A stretch of DNA of 64,000 nucleotides. Origin: Candidatus Formimonas warabiya (GTDB lineage Bacteria > Bacillota > Dehalobacteriia > Dehalobacteriales > Dehalobacteriaceae). The notes beneath the pieces are model-generated. The model had not been told where the DNA came from and searched no databases. It worked only from the letters and a program-made list of their open reading frames with translations. The position numbers and the translations under genes are program-made. The DNA lies in contig NZ_CP017634.1 in the NCBI RefSeq assembly GCF_002777255.1, forward strand, positions 5,778,903-5,842,902. The letters run 5' to 3'. Positions 1 to 6,895 of the stretch are shown here, one piece after another (positions within the stretch are counted from its first letter, which is position 1; the number at the start of each line of letters is the position of its first letter).

Positions 1-1
1 C

Positions 2-1312
2 AAAGCGGGAGCCGCCGTGGACTGGAACACCAAGACTGTACGCTTTTCCCGTGCTGTCACGGAAGCTGCCCTCAAGGTAGTGCCCAAAAGCTTTTTACTT
101 GCGGCCCATGACCCTAAATATGATCTGCCCTTTCCTGCCCCCAGACTGCCTTTTTATATTCGTCCCAATACCGGGGGGCCACATTACTTGGAGCCCGGCG
201 GCACCCACCGGCCCATCTATCTGGAAGACGTCATAAATTGGACCCGGCTGGCCGACGCCTTGCCCCCCATCGACTTTACTTCTCTGCCCTCCACCTCCGG
301 CCTGCCCCAGCAGAGCGTGGATGTTCATACCTATCGCACCGTGGTCGCCCATACCAACAAACATACCTGGATTCAGCCATACAGTAAAGGCAGCGTGAAA
401 GTGATCATTAATATGGCGGCCATGCTGGCCGGGGGATACGAAAAATTGCGGGAGCGTCCTTTGATCAGTATGATTGCCTGTTCCTTGACGCCCCTGGAGT
501 TCAAAGCCATGGACGTGGAAGTGGTACTCCAGTGCGCCAGGTACGGGGTGCCCATCTTCTGCTCCTCTTTGCCCACAGCCGGGGGCACGTCGCCTATAAC
601 CCCGGCCGGCACCATTTTGCTGGCCAGTACCGAGGTTCTGGCCCAGGTGGTGATGGCTCAGCTGTTTCATCCGGGGAGTCCGGTTTTTGCAAACGTGATG
701 TTGTTCTCGATGGACATGCGCAACGGGGGCTGCTTTATCCACAGCGTGGAAGCCACCCTGCAAAACGCCGGGATTATCCAGTTTATCAAGGAAGGTTACG
801 GGATTTACACCCACACCTATGGTTTCGGCTCAGACTCCAATACCACCGACAGTCAGTGCATGATTGAGCGGGCGATGCACAGTACCCTCATTGCCGGTTC
901 GGGAGCGAACATCCTGGGTGGGGCGGGGCAGTTGGAAGTGGCCTGCACCATTAGTCCCCTGCAATTGGTGATAGATGCGGAAATCGGCGCCATGCTTAAA
1001 CGGGAGCTGGGCGGTGTGGACGTAACCGAGGACACTTTGGCCTTGGAGGAGATTTTGAACCTGCCCCCGGGCGGGAATTTCGTGGAATCCATGCACACCC
1101 TGCGGCATTGCCGGGATAACCTGGTACCGATGAACTTCAACCGGGTTAACCGGGAAATGTGGCTCCGGGAAGGATCCAAGGACCTGACAACCAAGGCGTT
1201 AGATATGCTCAGCAGCATCATGAATCAACCGCTTCAGACTTACCGGACCATGGATCAACTGCAGCAGTTGGATCAGATGGTCAAGTCGGCGGACGTGGAA
1301 TTGAAGAAATAA
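2..1312 (+). CDS. MttB-family (trimethylamine/quaternary amine) corrinoid methyltransferase, 5' truncated
   Basis: The frame is open from the first bases of the window, and the codons before the GTG at 17 continue a typical MttB sequence. The gene therefore starts outside the window; about 436 codons are visible, against roughly 470-500 for the family. Family knowledge: COG5598 proteins move a methyl group from trimethylamine or quaternary amines such as glycine betaine to a corrinoid protein in the cytoplasm. No in-frame TAG occurs in the visible part, so this looks like the non-pyrrolysine (MtgB-like) branch, which uses quaternary amines. Recognisable stretches are the C-terminal GSGANILGGAGQLE segment and the substrate-barrel region before it. 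The corrinoid partner follows 22 bp downstream with its own AGGAGG site. The substrate cannot be told from sequence; trimethylamine is less likely because pyrrolysine is absent. Confidence 0.9.
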   Translation, partial: KAGAAVDWNTKTVRFSRAVTEAALKVVPKSFLLAAHDPKYDLPFPAPRLPFYIRPNTGGPHYLEPGGTHRPIYLEDVINWTRLADALPPIDFTSLPSTSGLPQQSVDVHTYRTVVAHTNKHTWIQPYSKGSVKVIINMAAMLAGGYEKLRERPLISMIACSLTPLEFKAMDVEVVLQCARYGVPIFCSSLPTAGGTSPITPAGTILLASTEVLAQVVMAQLFHPGSPVFANVMLFSMDMRNGGCFIHSVEATLQNAGIIQFIKEGYGIYTHTYGFGSDSNTTDSQCMIERAMHSTLIAGSGANILGGAGQLEVACTISPLQLVIDAEIGAMLKRELGGVDVTEDTLALEEILNLPPGGNFVESMHTLRHCRDNLVPMNFNRVNREMWLREGSKDLTTKALDMLSSIMNQPLQTYRTMDQLQQLDQMVKSADVELKK

Positions 1313-1334
1313 TGATTTTAAGGAGGTCATGACA

Positions 1335-1964
1335 GTGGCTGATTTAATGGAAATGCAAAGCGCCGTGGTAGAAGGGGATTTGAATAAAGTCCGGGAACTG
1401 GTCGGGCAGGCCATTGACGAAAATATGAATCCTTTGTCCGTGATCAATGACGGCTTGATTCCCGGCATTAATGTAGTTGGGGTGAGGTTTAAAGCCGGAG
1501 ATATGTTTGTACCCGAAGTACTGATGTCCGCGCGCACGATGGAGGCCGGGATGGCTATGCTCAGGCCCTTCATCACCGGGGAAAAAATGCAGAATAAAGG
1601 GGTAGTTGTTATTGGTACCGTCAAGGGAGACCTGCATGACATCGGCAAAAACCTGGTGTCTATGCTCATGCGCAGCAGCGGATACGAGGTGATCGACGTG
1701 GGGGTGGACGTATCCCCTGAAAGATTTATTGATGTGGCCCTTCGTCAAGAGGCTAAGGTGATAGCTATGTCTGCCATGCTCACCACGACGATGATGGCGA
1801 TGAAGGACACGATTGACCTCTTCCAGGAAAAAGGCTTGCGTAAAGTAATGAAGATCATTGTGGGCGGAGCGCCGGTGAGTCAGGATTTTGCTCAAATCAT
1901 AGGCGCCGACGGTTTTGCCCCTGACGCCGCATCCGCTGTTGATCTGCTCCAAAACCTGATTTGA
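1335..1964 (+). CDS. Corrinoid-binding methyltransferase protein (MttC/MtgC type)
   Basis: This 209-residue protein has the usual two-part layout: a helical cap (about 1-85) and a Rossmann B12-binding domain (about 90-205). The cobalt-ligand motif DLHDIGKN is present (GDLHDIGKNL), as are the later S-x-L-type stretch (AMSAMLTTTM) and the GGAP loop. It would carry the methyl group taken by the upstream MttB-family enzyme to a second methyltransferase that is not adjacent. AGGAGG at 1321-1326 fits the GTG at 1335 (8-nt spacing) better than the ATG at 1329 (2-nt spacing), so I chose GTG. It forms an operon with the truncated gene before it. The following 215 bp hold a likely structured RNA. Confidence 0.92.
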   Translation: MADLMEMQSAVVEGDLNKVRELVGQAIDENMNPLSVINDGLIPGINVVGVRFKAGDMFVPEVLMSARTMEAGMAMLRPFITGEKMQNKGVVVIGTVKGDLHDIGKNLVSMLMRSSGYEVIDVGVDVSPERFIDVALRQEAKVIAMSAMLTTTMMAMKDTIDLFQEKGLRKVMKIIVGGAPVSQDFAQIIGADGFAPDAASAVDLLQNLI

Positions 1965-2048
1965 CCGGAGAGTCTAATGACCATAGATTTTCCATGAGAG
2001 TGAAATAACCTGTATCTTGTTTTAAGGTGTAACCCCCTTTCCGTCATA

Positions 2049-2140
2049 GGGATCACCCCGTACCTGCAAGTTAAGCCATGCTGAAAAAGCCAGGGTCAAA
2101 GATGACTTCGGCTACTTGGTTGCTTGGGGTACGGGGACCC
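2049..2140 (+). ncRNA. Candidate structured leader RNA before the molybdenum hydroxylase gene
   Basis: The intergenic stretch folds by eye into nested helices. P1 pairs 2056-2064 with 2128-2136 (CCCCGTACC / GGTACGGGG). P2 pairs 2067-2071 with 2114-2118. P3 pairs 2088-2091 with 2110-2113, and an inner stem pairs 2095-2098 with 2103-2106. The 5' bulge can form a further small hairpin (AGC-CAT-GCT). It ends about 40 nt before the TTG start of a Moco enzyme gene, so a cis-acting regulator is plausible. I cannot place it in a known riboswitch class. Parts loosely recall GEMM-I (c-di-GMP) and 5S rRNA words, but neither consensus is met; a Moco-type element is only suggested by context. Confidence 0.4.
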
Positions 2141-2179
2141 TTTCGCTGAAGGTATTTCAAAAATTAAGAGGTGGTTATC

Positions 2180-4432
2180 TTGCCTGAATTTAATGTGGTT
2201 GGTAAAAGTATTCTGCGCAATGATGCAAAAGAAAAAGTATTAGGCAGTGCTAGGTTCGGGGCGGATATGAAACTGCCCGGAATGCTTTATGCCAAGGTAC
2301 TGCGCAGCCAGGTACCCCACGGGTGGCTCAAATCTCTTGATCTCACCCGGGCCCATAAGGTGCCGGGGGTTCAGGCAGTGCTCACCGCCCAGGACGTACC
2401 GGGCCTGAATGCCTATGGCATTGTGTTTAAAGATGAGCCGGTGCTGGTAAAGGATAAAATCAGAAAGAGGGGCGATCCGTTGGCGGTAGTTGCTGCCGAG
2501 ACGGAAGAGCTGGCCGAATTGGCTGCGAAAATGATTCATGCGGAGATAGAAGAGCTGCCGGGAGTATTTGATCCTTTAACTGCATTGGCAGACGGCGCTC
2601 CGGTCCTGCATGGGCAGAGCAATCTGCTCATGGAGCAAAAGGTGGTCCGGGGCGATGTAGACCAGGCCTTTCAAGAAGCGGATTATGTGGTGGAAGGTGA
2701 ATACCGCACGGGATATCAGGAACATGCCTACCTGGAACCGGAAGTGAGCTTAGCCCTGGCCGAAGGCGGACAAGTAACGGTGTGGGCGTCCACCCAGAAT
2801 CCCCATTACGACCGGGGGGAGATTGCCCGGAACCTGGGCATTGGCATCAATCAGGTGCGCGTGATTCAAACCATCACCGGCGGGGGTTTTGGGGGAAAAC
2901 TGGACATTTCAACCCAAATTCTGGTTGCCCTGCTGGCGGTAAAAACCGGACGTCCGGTACGACTGGTTTATACCCGGGAAGAATCGATGATCGCTTCTAT
3001 TAAACGGCATCCCATGATGATAAAAATGAGAACCGGCGCCACAAAAGAAGGTAAATTGATTGCTCTAGAGGCGGATATTTTGGCCGATACCGGTGCCTAT
3101 GCCTCTCAAGGGCCGGGCGTGATTGCCCGGTCCGTCGTCCACGCCCCGGGGCCCTATGATATCCCTAATGTTCAAGTTCGGGGCAGGATTGTCTATACCA
3201 ATAATCCGACCTGCGGTGCCATGCGCGGTTTTGGGGTTCCCCAGGTCACCTTTGCCCACGAGCAGCAAATGGACATTTTAGCGGGAAAAATCGGCATCAA
3301 CCCGATAGAGTTCCGCTTAATGAATTGTCATAAACCGGGCGTCGTCACGGCCACCGGCCAGCAGCTACGGCATAGTATCGGCATGGAGCAGGTGATCAAG
3401 GCCGCAAAAGAAAAACAGGATCCGGAGGCGAAAAGCCTTCCGGGCAAGCATCGTCGGGGAAGAGGCATAAGCTGCATGTGGTATGGCATTGGCTATACGG
3501 GCAAGGCCAACCCTTCAGGGGCTTTCATAAATATCGTGGACGACGGTACGGTGATTGTCCTCACCGGTTGTGCCGATATTGGCCAGGGTTCCAATACCGC
3601 GCTGGCCCAAATTGCCGCTGAAGAGCTTGGCGTGGATGCAGGGGACATCCGTATGCTTTCTGCCGATACGGCGATGACCCCTGATGGCGGGCCCACTTCG
3701 GCCAGCAGGCAGACCTACGTTTCGGGAAACGCTGTCCGGCTGGCGGCTGCCGAGGCCAAAAAAGTGATCTATGACCAGGCCGCAAGCTCTTTAAAGTGCA
3801 GCTCTGAAGAGCTTAAAGGAGAGCAAGGGAAGATCTTCATTGCTCATGACCCGGCCAAAGCGATCTCGTTTAAAGAAGCCGTGGGCAAATGCTATTACCA
3901 GGGAAAGATGCCCTTTGGCAGGGGATATTTCAACCCCAGTATTACCAGTTTGGACGCCCAGGGGCAAGGTGTACCCTATGCCACCTATGCCTATGCTTGT
4001 CATATTGCCGACGTTGAGGTAGATGTCGAGACCGGTCAGGTGCGCTTGTTGGCGATTACAGCGGCCCATGATGTAGGCCGGGCGATTAACCCGCGCAGTA
4101 CCGAGGGGCAGATCGAAGGCGGCTGTATTATGGGACAAGGATTAGCCCTGCAGGAAGAGTTGATCGTCCGAAATGGCAAGATTCTCACCCCTTCTTTTAG
4201 TACCTATTTAATACCGACAACACTGGATGCGGCAGAAATACATCCCTTAATTGTAGAGGACCAGGAACCTTCAGGCCCCTTTGGCGCCAAGGGAGTGGGG
4301 GAACCTTGCCTGATCCCTGTCGGTGCTGCCGTGGCCAATGCCATTTTTGATGCCGTAGGGATCAGAATCACCGAGTTGCCCATTACCCCTGAGAAAGTAT
4401 TGGCGATGCTGAAAAACAAAGCCGACGCATGA
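2180..4432 (+). CDS. Xanthine dehydrogenase family protein, molybdenum-binding subunit (first copy)
   Basis: This 750-residue protein is a complete large subunit of the xanthine dehydrogenase / CO dehydrogenase-CoxL family. The Moco site shows GGGFGGK near residue 235. The family's catalytic base glutamate lies in the C-terminal GAKGVGEP motif. Such enzymes hydroxylate N-heterocycles or aldehydes with water as oxygen donor and pass electrons through [2Fe-2S] and FAD subunits. The start is TTG at 2180, 5 nt after AGAGGTGG; a GTG at 2171 lies within that ribosome site. It is separated from the FAD and [2Fe-2S] genes by a gene with its own promoter, and a second large subunit follows at 6.9 kb. 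It may therefore share the small subunits with that copy or handle a later ring hydroxylation. Substrate unknown. Confidence 0.9.
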   Translation: MPEFNVVGKSILRNDAKEKVLGSARFGADMKLPGMLYAKVLRSQVPHGWLKSLDLTRAHKVPGVQAVLTAQDVPGLNAYGIVFKDEPVLVKDKIRKRGDPLAVVAAETEELAELAAKMIHAEIEELPGVFDPLTALADGAPVLHGQSNLLMEQKVVRGDVDQAFQEADYVVEGEYRTGYQEHAYLEPEVSLALAEGGQVTVWASTQNPHYDRGEIARNLGIGINQVRVIQTITGGGFGGKLDISTQILVALLAVKTGRPVRLVYTREESMIASIKRHPMMIKMRTGATKEGKLIALEADILADTGAYASQGPGVIARSVVHAPGPYDIPNVQVRGRIVYTNNPTCGAMRGFGVPQVTFAHEQQMDILAGKIGINPIEFRLMNCHKPGVVTATGQQLRHSIGMEQVIKAAKEKQDPEAKSLPGKHRRGRGISCMWYGIGYTGKANPSGAFINIVDDGTVIVLTGCADIGQGSNTALAQIAAEELGVDAGDIRMLSADTAMTPDGGPTSASRQTYVSGNAVRLAAAEAKKVIYDQAASSLKCSSEELKGEQGKIFIAHDPAKAISFKEAVGKCYYQGKMPFGRGYFNPSITSLDAQGQGVPYATYAYACHIADVEVDVETGQVRLLAITAAHDVGRAINPRSTEGQIEGGCIMGQGLALQEELIVRNGKILTPSFSTYLIPTTLDAAEIHPLIVEDQEPSGPFGAKGVGEPCLIPVGAAVANAIFDAVGIRITELPITPEKVLAMLKNKADA

Positions 4433-4508
4433 CGCTGTACAAATACAATCAGGTGAAATTTTATGTCGGATTGTCAAGAAATAAATCCGATAAATCATGA
4501 ATTAGATA

Positions 4509-4537
4509 TTTACAGTGTGATTGAAATATATTATAAT
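4509..4537 (+). promoter_or_regulatory. Vegetative promoter for the 4.6 kb gene
   Basis: TTTACA (4509-4514) and a perfect TATAAT (4532-4537) are separated by 17 bp and lie 40 bp before the start codon at 4577. This suggests that the GNAT-like gene, and perhaps the genes after it, form a transcription unit separate from the preceding molybdenum subunit. Confidence 0.6.
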
Positions 4538-4576
4538 TATATTGAAGTTAGAGATTCATTAAAGGGGGAGAATTAA

Positions 4577-5233
4577 ATGTCCGTTGATCAGATTGAAATG
4601 GCCTTGCGGCCGCCGGAGACACCGATGGTGCCCTATCCGCCCAAGTATGTGGATTTAAAAGATGGCAGGAAGCTGGTGATTCATCAGGTAGGGCGTGAAG
4701 CGGTACCCACACTGCTGAAAGTTGTCGAGCCTTTAATTAAAAGAGAAGCAGACTTTTATGACATTGTTGCGGCCCGGGTTTATTCGGAGTTGCTAGGTTT
4801 TTATCGCTACCGGGTTAAGGATGAGTTTGTCTTAGTCGGCACCATTGACGGGGTGGTGGCCGGATTAGTGAACCAGCGGATGGTGGATCAAAAAACAGCC
4901 ATGTCCTACCATACCTTGGCTGTCAAGCGTGGCCTGCGCGTAGGACCGGCTTTGTTTGCCGCCAAGATGGAATATAGCTTGGATTATCTCGGGCAGGAAG
5001 AAGTATTGATCGTTGCTGAGAGCCCCCACGGTTTACGGAGATGGATGCAGGAATATGATTTAATTCCCAGGTTTGATACCTGGCACGAGCTGGGCGGGGG
5101 TCCTTCTTTTGTTCTGACGAAGGAGCTTTGGGAAAAGAAGAAGGCGGAAAAGAACGTCGGCATTCGTCCTGTGCCCCAGGAGTTGCTTGAAACAGCTAAA
5201 AAACTGATCATCCCAAATGCATTGGAAGTATAA
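4577..5233 (+). CDS. Hypothetical protein, possible GNAT-like fold
   Basis: The 218-residue product is soluble, with no signal peptide or membrane segment. The middle (about 70-150) has alternating strands and helices ending in HTLAVKRGLRVGPALFAAKME, which resembles the beta4-loop-alpha3 CoA-pyrophosphate region of GNAT acetyltransferases. The canonical Q/R-x-x-G-x-G/A loop is only partly matched, so the assignment is weak. A good GGGGGAG ribosome site precedes the ATG. The gene sits between the molybdenum large subunit and the FAD/[2Fe-2S] subunits, has its own promoter, and is followed by a 13-bp hairpin. Context suggests a role in the same pathway or in enzyme maturation, but I cannot name a function. 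Confidence 0.7.
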   Translation: MSVDQIEMALRPPETPMVPYPPKYVDLKDGRKLVIHQVGREAVPTLLKVVEPLIKREADFYDIVAARVYSELLGFYRYRVKDEFVLVGTIDGVVAGLVNQRMVDQKTAMSYHTLAVKRGLRVGPALFAAKMEYSLDYLGQEEVLIVAESPHGLRRWMQEYDLIPRFDTWHELGGGPSFVLTKELWEKKKAEKNVGIRPVPQELLETAKKLIIPNALEV

Positions 5234-5241
5234 TTTTTTCG

Positions 5242-5280
5242 TTCCAAGAAGCCGGCTTTAATCGAGACGGCTTCTTGGAA
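5242..5280 (+). terminator. 13-bp perfect hairpin after the GNAT-like gene
   Basis: TTCCAAGAAGCCG (5242-5254) pairs exactly with 5268-5280 around a 13-nt loop, 8 bp after the stop codon. No T-run follows on the plus strand, so it may be a factor-dependent terminator or an mRNA processing/stability element rather than an intrinsic terminator. Confidence 0.4.
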
Positions 5281-5396
5281 TTCAGAGAAGAATCAGGGGA
5301 AATTACTCAGTTGACCATTTGCTTATGAACGGTTCAGTTGACTGTAAGGAAGATGCAGGGAAAAGAGAGGTCAGGATAAAGGAGAGGGTCGATACT

Positions 5397-6257
5397 GTGG
5401 AATTTTCTATATTAAAGCCAAAGACCATAGAGGAAGCAGTTAGGATACTGCACACGACACCCAAAACAAAAGTGATTGCGGGGGGAACGGATGTTGTGAT
5501 CCAGCTGCGCAACGGCATAGAGTACAGGCAACTTGTCGATGTGAGCGCGCTATTGGATGCGGCGATTGAGGAAGAGGGAGAAAATATCCGCATTGGTGCC
5601 ATGGCAACACACAGTGATGTGATTGATTCTGAGCTGATCAAAAGATGGGCAGGCGTCTTAGCTGAGGCGTGCAGTTCCGTTGCGGCACCGCAGATCAGGA
5701 ATCTGGGCACCATCGCAGGAAATATTGGCAATGCCTCACCGGCAGGGGACTCATTACCGGCCTTGCTGGTTCTCGGTGCGGTGATTGAGTACCGGGATGA
5801 AGAATCTGCAAAAAGCATGGCCCTGGACGATTTTTTTGTGGGACCTGGCCGGACGAAACTAGCAGGAAAAGGGATCATTACGGCCCTCAAGATTCCTAAA
5901 ATCCGGGAAAAAGGGACCAAATTTTTAAAAATCGGCAAGCGTAACGCCTTGGCAATTTCCGTGTGCAATTGCGCTTCCTATGTGGAATTAGACGTGGAAA
6001 ACAGGATTAAGGCGGTGAAGATTGCCTTAGGTTCCGTGGCGCCGACTCCGGTCAGGGTGAGGAGAACGGAACAGTTTTTATTGGGCCGGGTGCCGGAAGA
6101 GGATCTTTTTTCTCAAGCCGGAGAAATGGCCAAAGATGAAGTTAATCCCATTACGGATATCCGCAGCACAGCCGATTACCGTAAGGATGTGGTCGCCGTG
6201 CTTGTCAAAAGAACATTCCGGGAAGCGGTGTTACAGGCCAATCTTTTAAAAAGGTAG
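5397..6257 (+). CDS. Molybdenum hydroxylase FAD-binding subunit (CoxM/XdhB type)
   Basis: The 286-residue protein carries the FAD-binding signatures of the family: AGGTDV near residue 32 and GGNIGNASPAGDS-like TIAGNIGNASPAGD near residue 105, followed by the C-terminal CO-dehydrogenase flavoprotein domain. It shuttles electrons from the [2Fe-2S] subunit to a carrier. I chose GTG at 5397: the conserved part begins right there (VEFSILKP), and GGAGAGG (5381-5387) is well spaced. The open frame extends 26 codons upstream but without a ribosome site. The [2Fe-2S] subunit follows after 12 bp and the second large subunit after that, giving the usual M-S-L order. Confidence 0.92.
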   Translation: MEFSILKPKTIEEAVRILHTTPKTKVIAGGTDVVIQLRNGIEYRQLVDVSALLDAAIEEEGENIRIGAMATHSDVIDSELIKRWAGVLAEACSSVAAPQIRNLGTIAGNIGNASPAGDSLPALLVLGAVIEYRDEESAKSMALDDFFVGPGRTKLAGKGIITALKIPKIREKGTKFLKIGKRNALAISVCNCASYVELDVENRIKAVKIALGSVAPTPVRVRRTEQFLLGRVPEEDLFSQAGEMAKDEVNPITDIRSTADYRKDVVAVLVKRTFREAVLQANLLKR

Positions 6258-6269
6258 GGGGGGAGTCTT

Positions 6270-6752
6270 ATGGGAAAAATCCATATTCATGTGGACGTGA
6301 ATGGGCAAGCCTATCAGCTTCAAGTAGAGGAAGACGCATTCCTGGTTGATGTGCTACGGGAAAATCTGAATCTTACAGGCACCAAAAAGGCATGCAACGA
6401 AGGAGAATGCGGTGCCTGTACCGTGATCCTGAACGGAAAAGCGGTTAATTCCTGTATGATTCTAGCCTCCAGGGTTGACGGCGCGCGTATTTTAACCATT
6501 GAAGGACTTGGTAGCGGAGATCGCCTGCACCCCATCCAAGAAGCGTTTATTACCGAAGGAGCGGTGCAATGCGGGTATTGTACGCCCGGAATGATTATGT
6601 CCGCCAAAGCACTGCTGGATCAAAACCCTCATCCTAGTGAAGGAGAAATTCGCCGGGGGCTGTCTGGCAACCTCTGCCGGTGTACCGGCTATAAAAAAAT
6701 TGTTCAAGCGGTGAAAGTCGCTGCTGAAAAGATGGCTGGACAGAACAGCTAG
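6270..6752 (+). CDS. Molybdenum hydroxylase [2Fe-2S] subunit (CoxS/XdhC-small type)
   Basis: The 160-residue ferredoxin-like protein has both clusters of the family. The N-terminal plant-type site reads CNEGECGACTV with a later Cys in NSCMI. The C-terminal helical site has CGYCTPGM and CRCTGY. It passes electrons from the Mo centre to FAD. Its start follows GGGGGGAG by a proper spacing, 12 bp after the FAD subunit. About 140 bp with two inverted repeats separate it from the second large subunit. Confidence 0.95.
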   Translation: MGKIHIHVDVNGQAYQLQVEEDAFLVDVLRENLNLTGTKKACNEGECGACTVILNGKAVNSCMILASRVDGARILTIEGLGSGDRLHPIQEAFITEGAVQCGYCTPGMIMSAKALLDQNPHPSEGEIRRGLSGNLCRCTGYKKIVQAVKVAAEKMAGQNS

Positions 6753-6783
6753 AGTAGTCTTACCTGACTAACTTGGCATAAGT

Positions 6784-6802
6784 CTCCCGCTTTAGGCGGG
6801 AG
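6784..6802. repeat. Short hairpin, possible IS200/IS605-type end
   Basis: CTCCCGC (6784-6790) pairs with GCGGGAG (6796-6802) around TTTAG. This style of GC-rich imperfect hairpin is common at subterminal positions of IS200/IS605 and related miniature elements, but no transposase remains. It could instead be a simple terminator without a T-run after the [2Fe-2S] gene. Confidence 0.3.
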
Positions 6803-6838
6803 TCCAACGCCAATTAAGTCATGTATTAGCAGTTCTAA

Positions 6839-6867
6839 AACTTGCTAAGAAAACTACTTAGCAAGTT
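6839..6867. repeat. 11-bp perfect inverted repeat before the second large subunit
   Basis: AACTTGCTAAG (6839-6849) and its exact complement (6857-6867) flank a 7-nt loop. A partial extra copy, AACTTGC, follows immediately. It lies about 30 bp before the start at 6896, so it could be an operator, an mRNA leader hairpin or part of a small mobile-element scar together with the hairpin at 6784. Confidence 0.45.
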
Positions 6868-6895
6868 AAGAACTTGCGTCAAGGGAGGGAAGAAG

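Noticed and set aside
95..814. Long minus-strand open frame opposite the MttB-family gene
   Set aside because: It has no family features and lies fully within the strongly recognised plus-strand gene; it is an effect of base composition.
2..1312. Pyrrolysine-containing trimethylamine methyltransferase
   Set aside because: No in-frame TAG exists in the roughly 436 visible codons and no pyl genes are in the window.
2056..2136. 5S rRNA or c-di-GMP riboswitch upstream of the hydroxylase gene
   Set aside because: Only scattered words (AAGTTAAGC, GGTTGC) match; the helices and conserved loops of either class do not.
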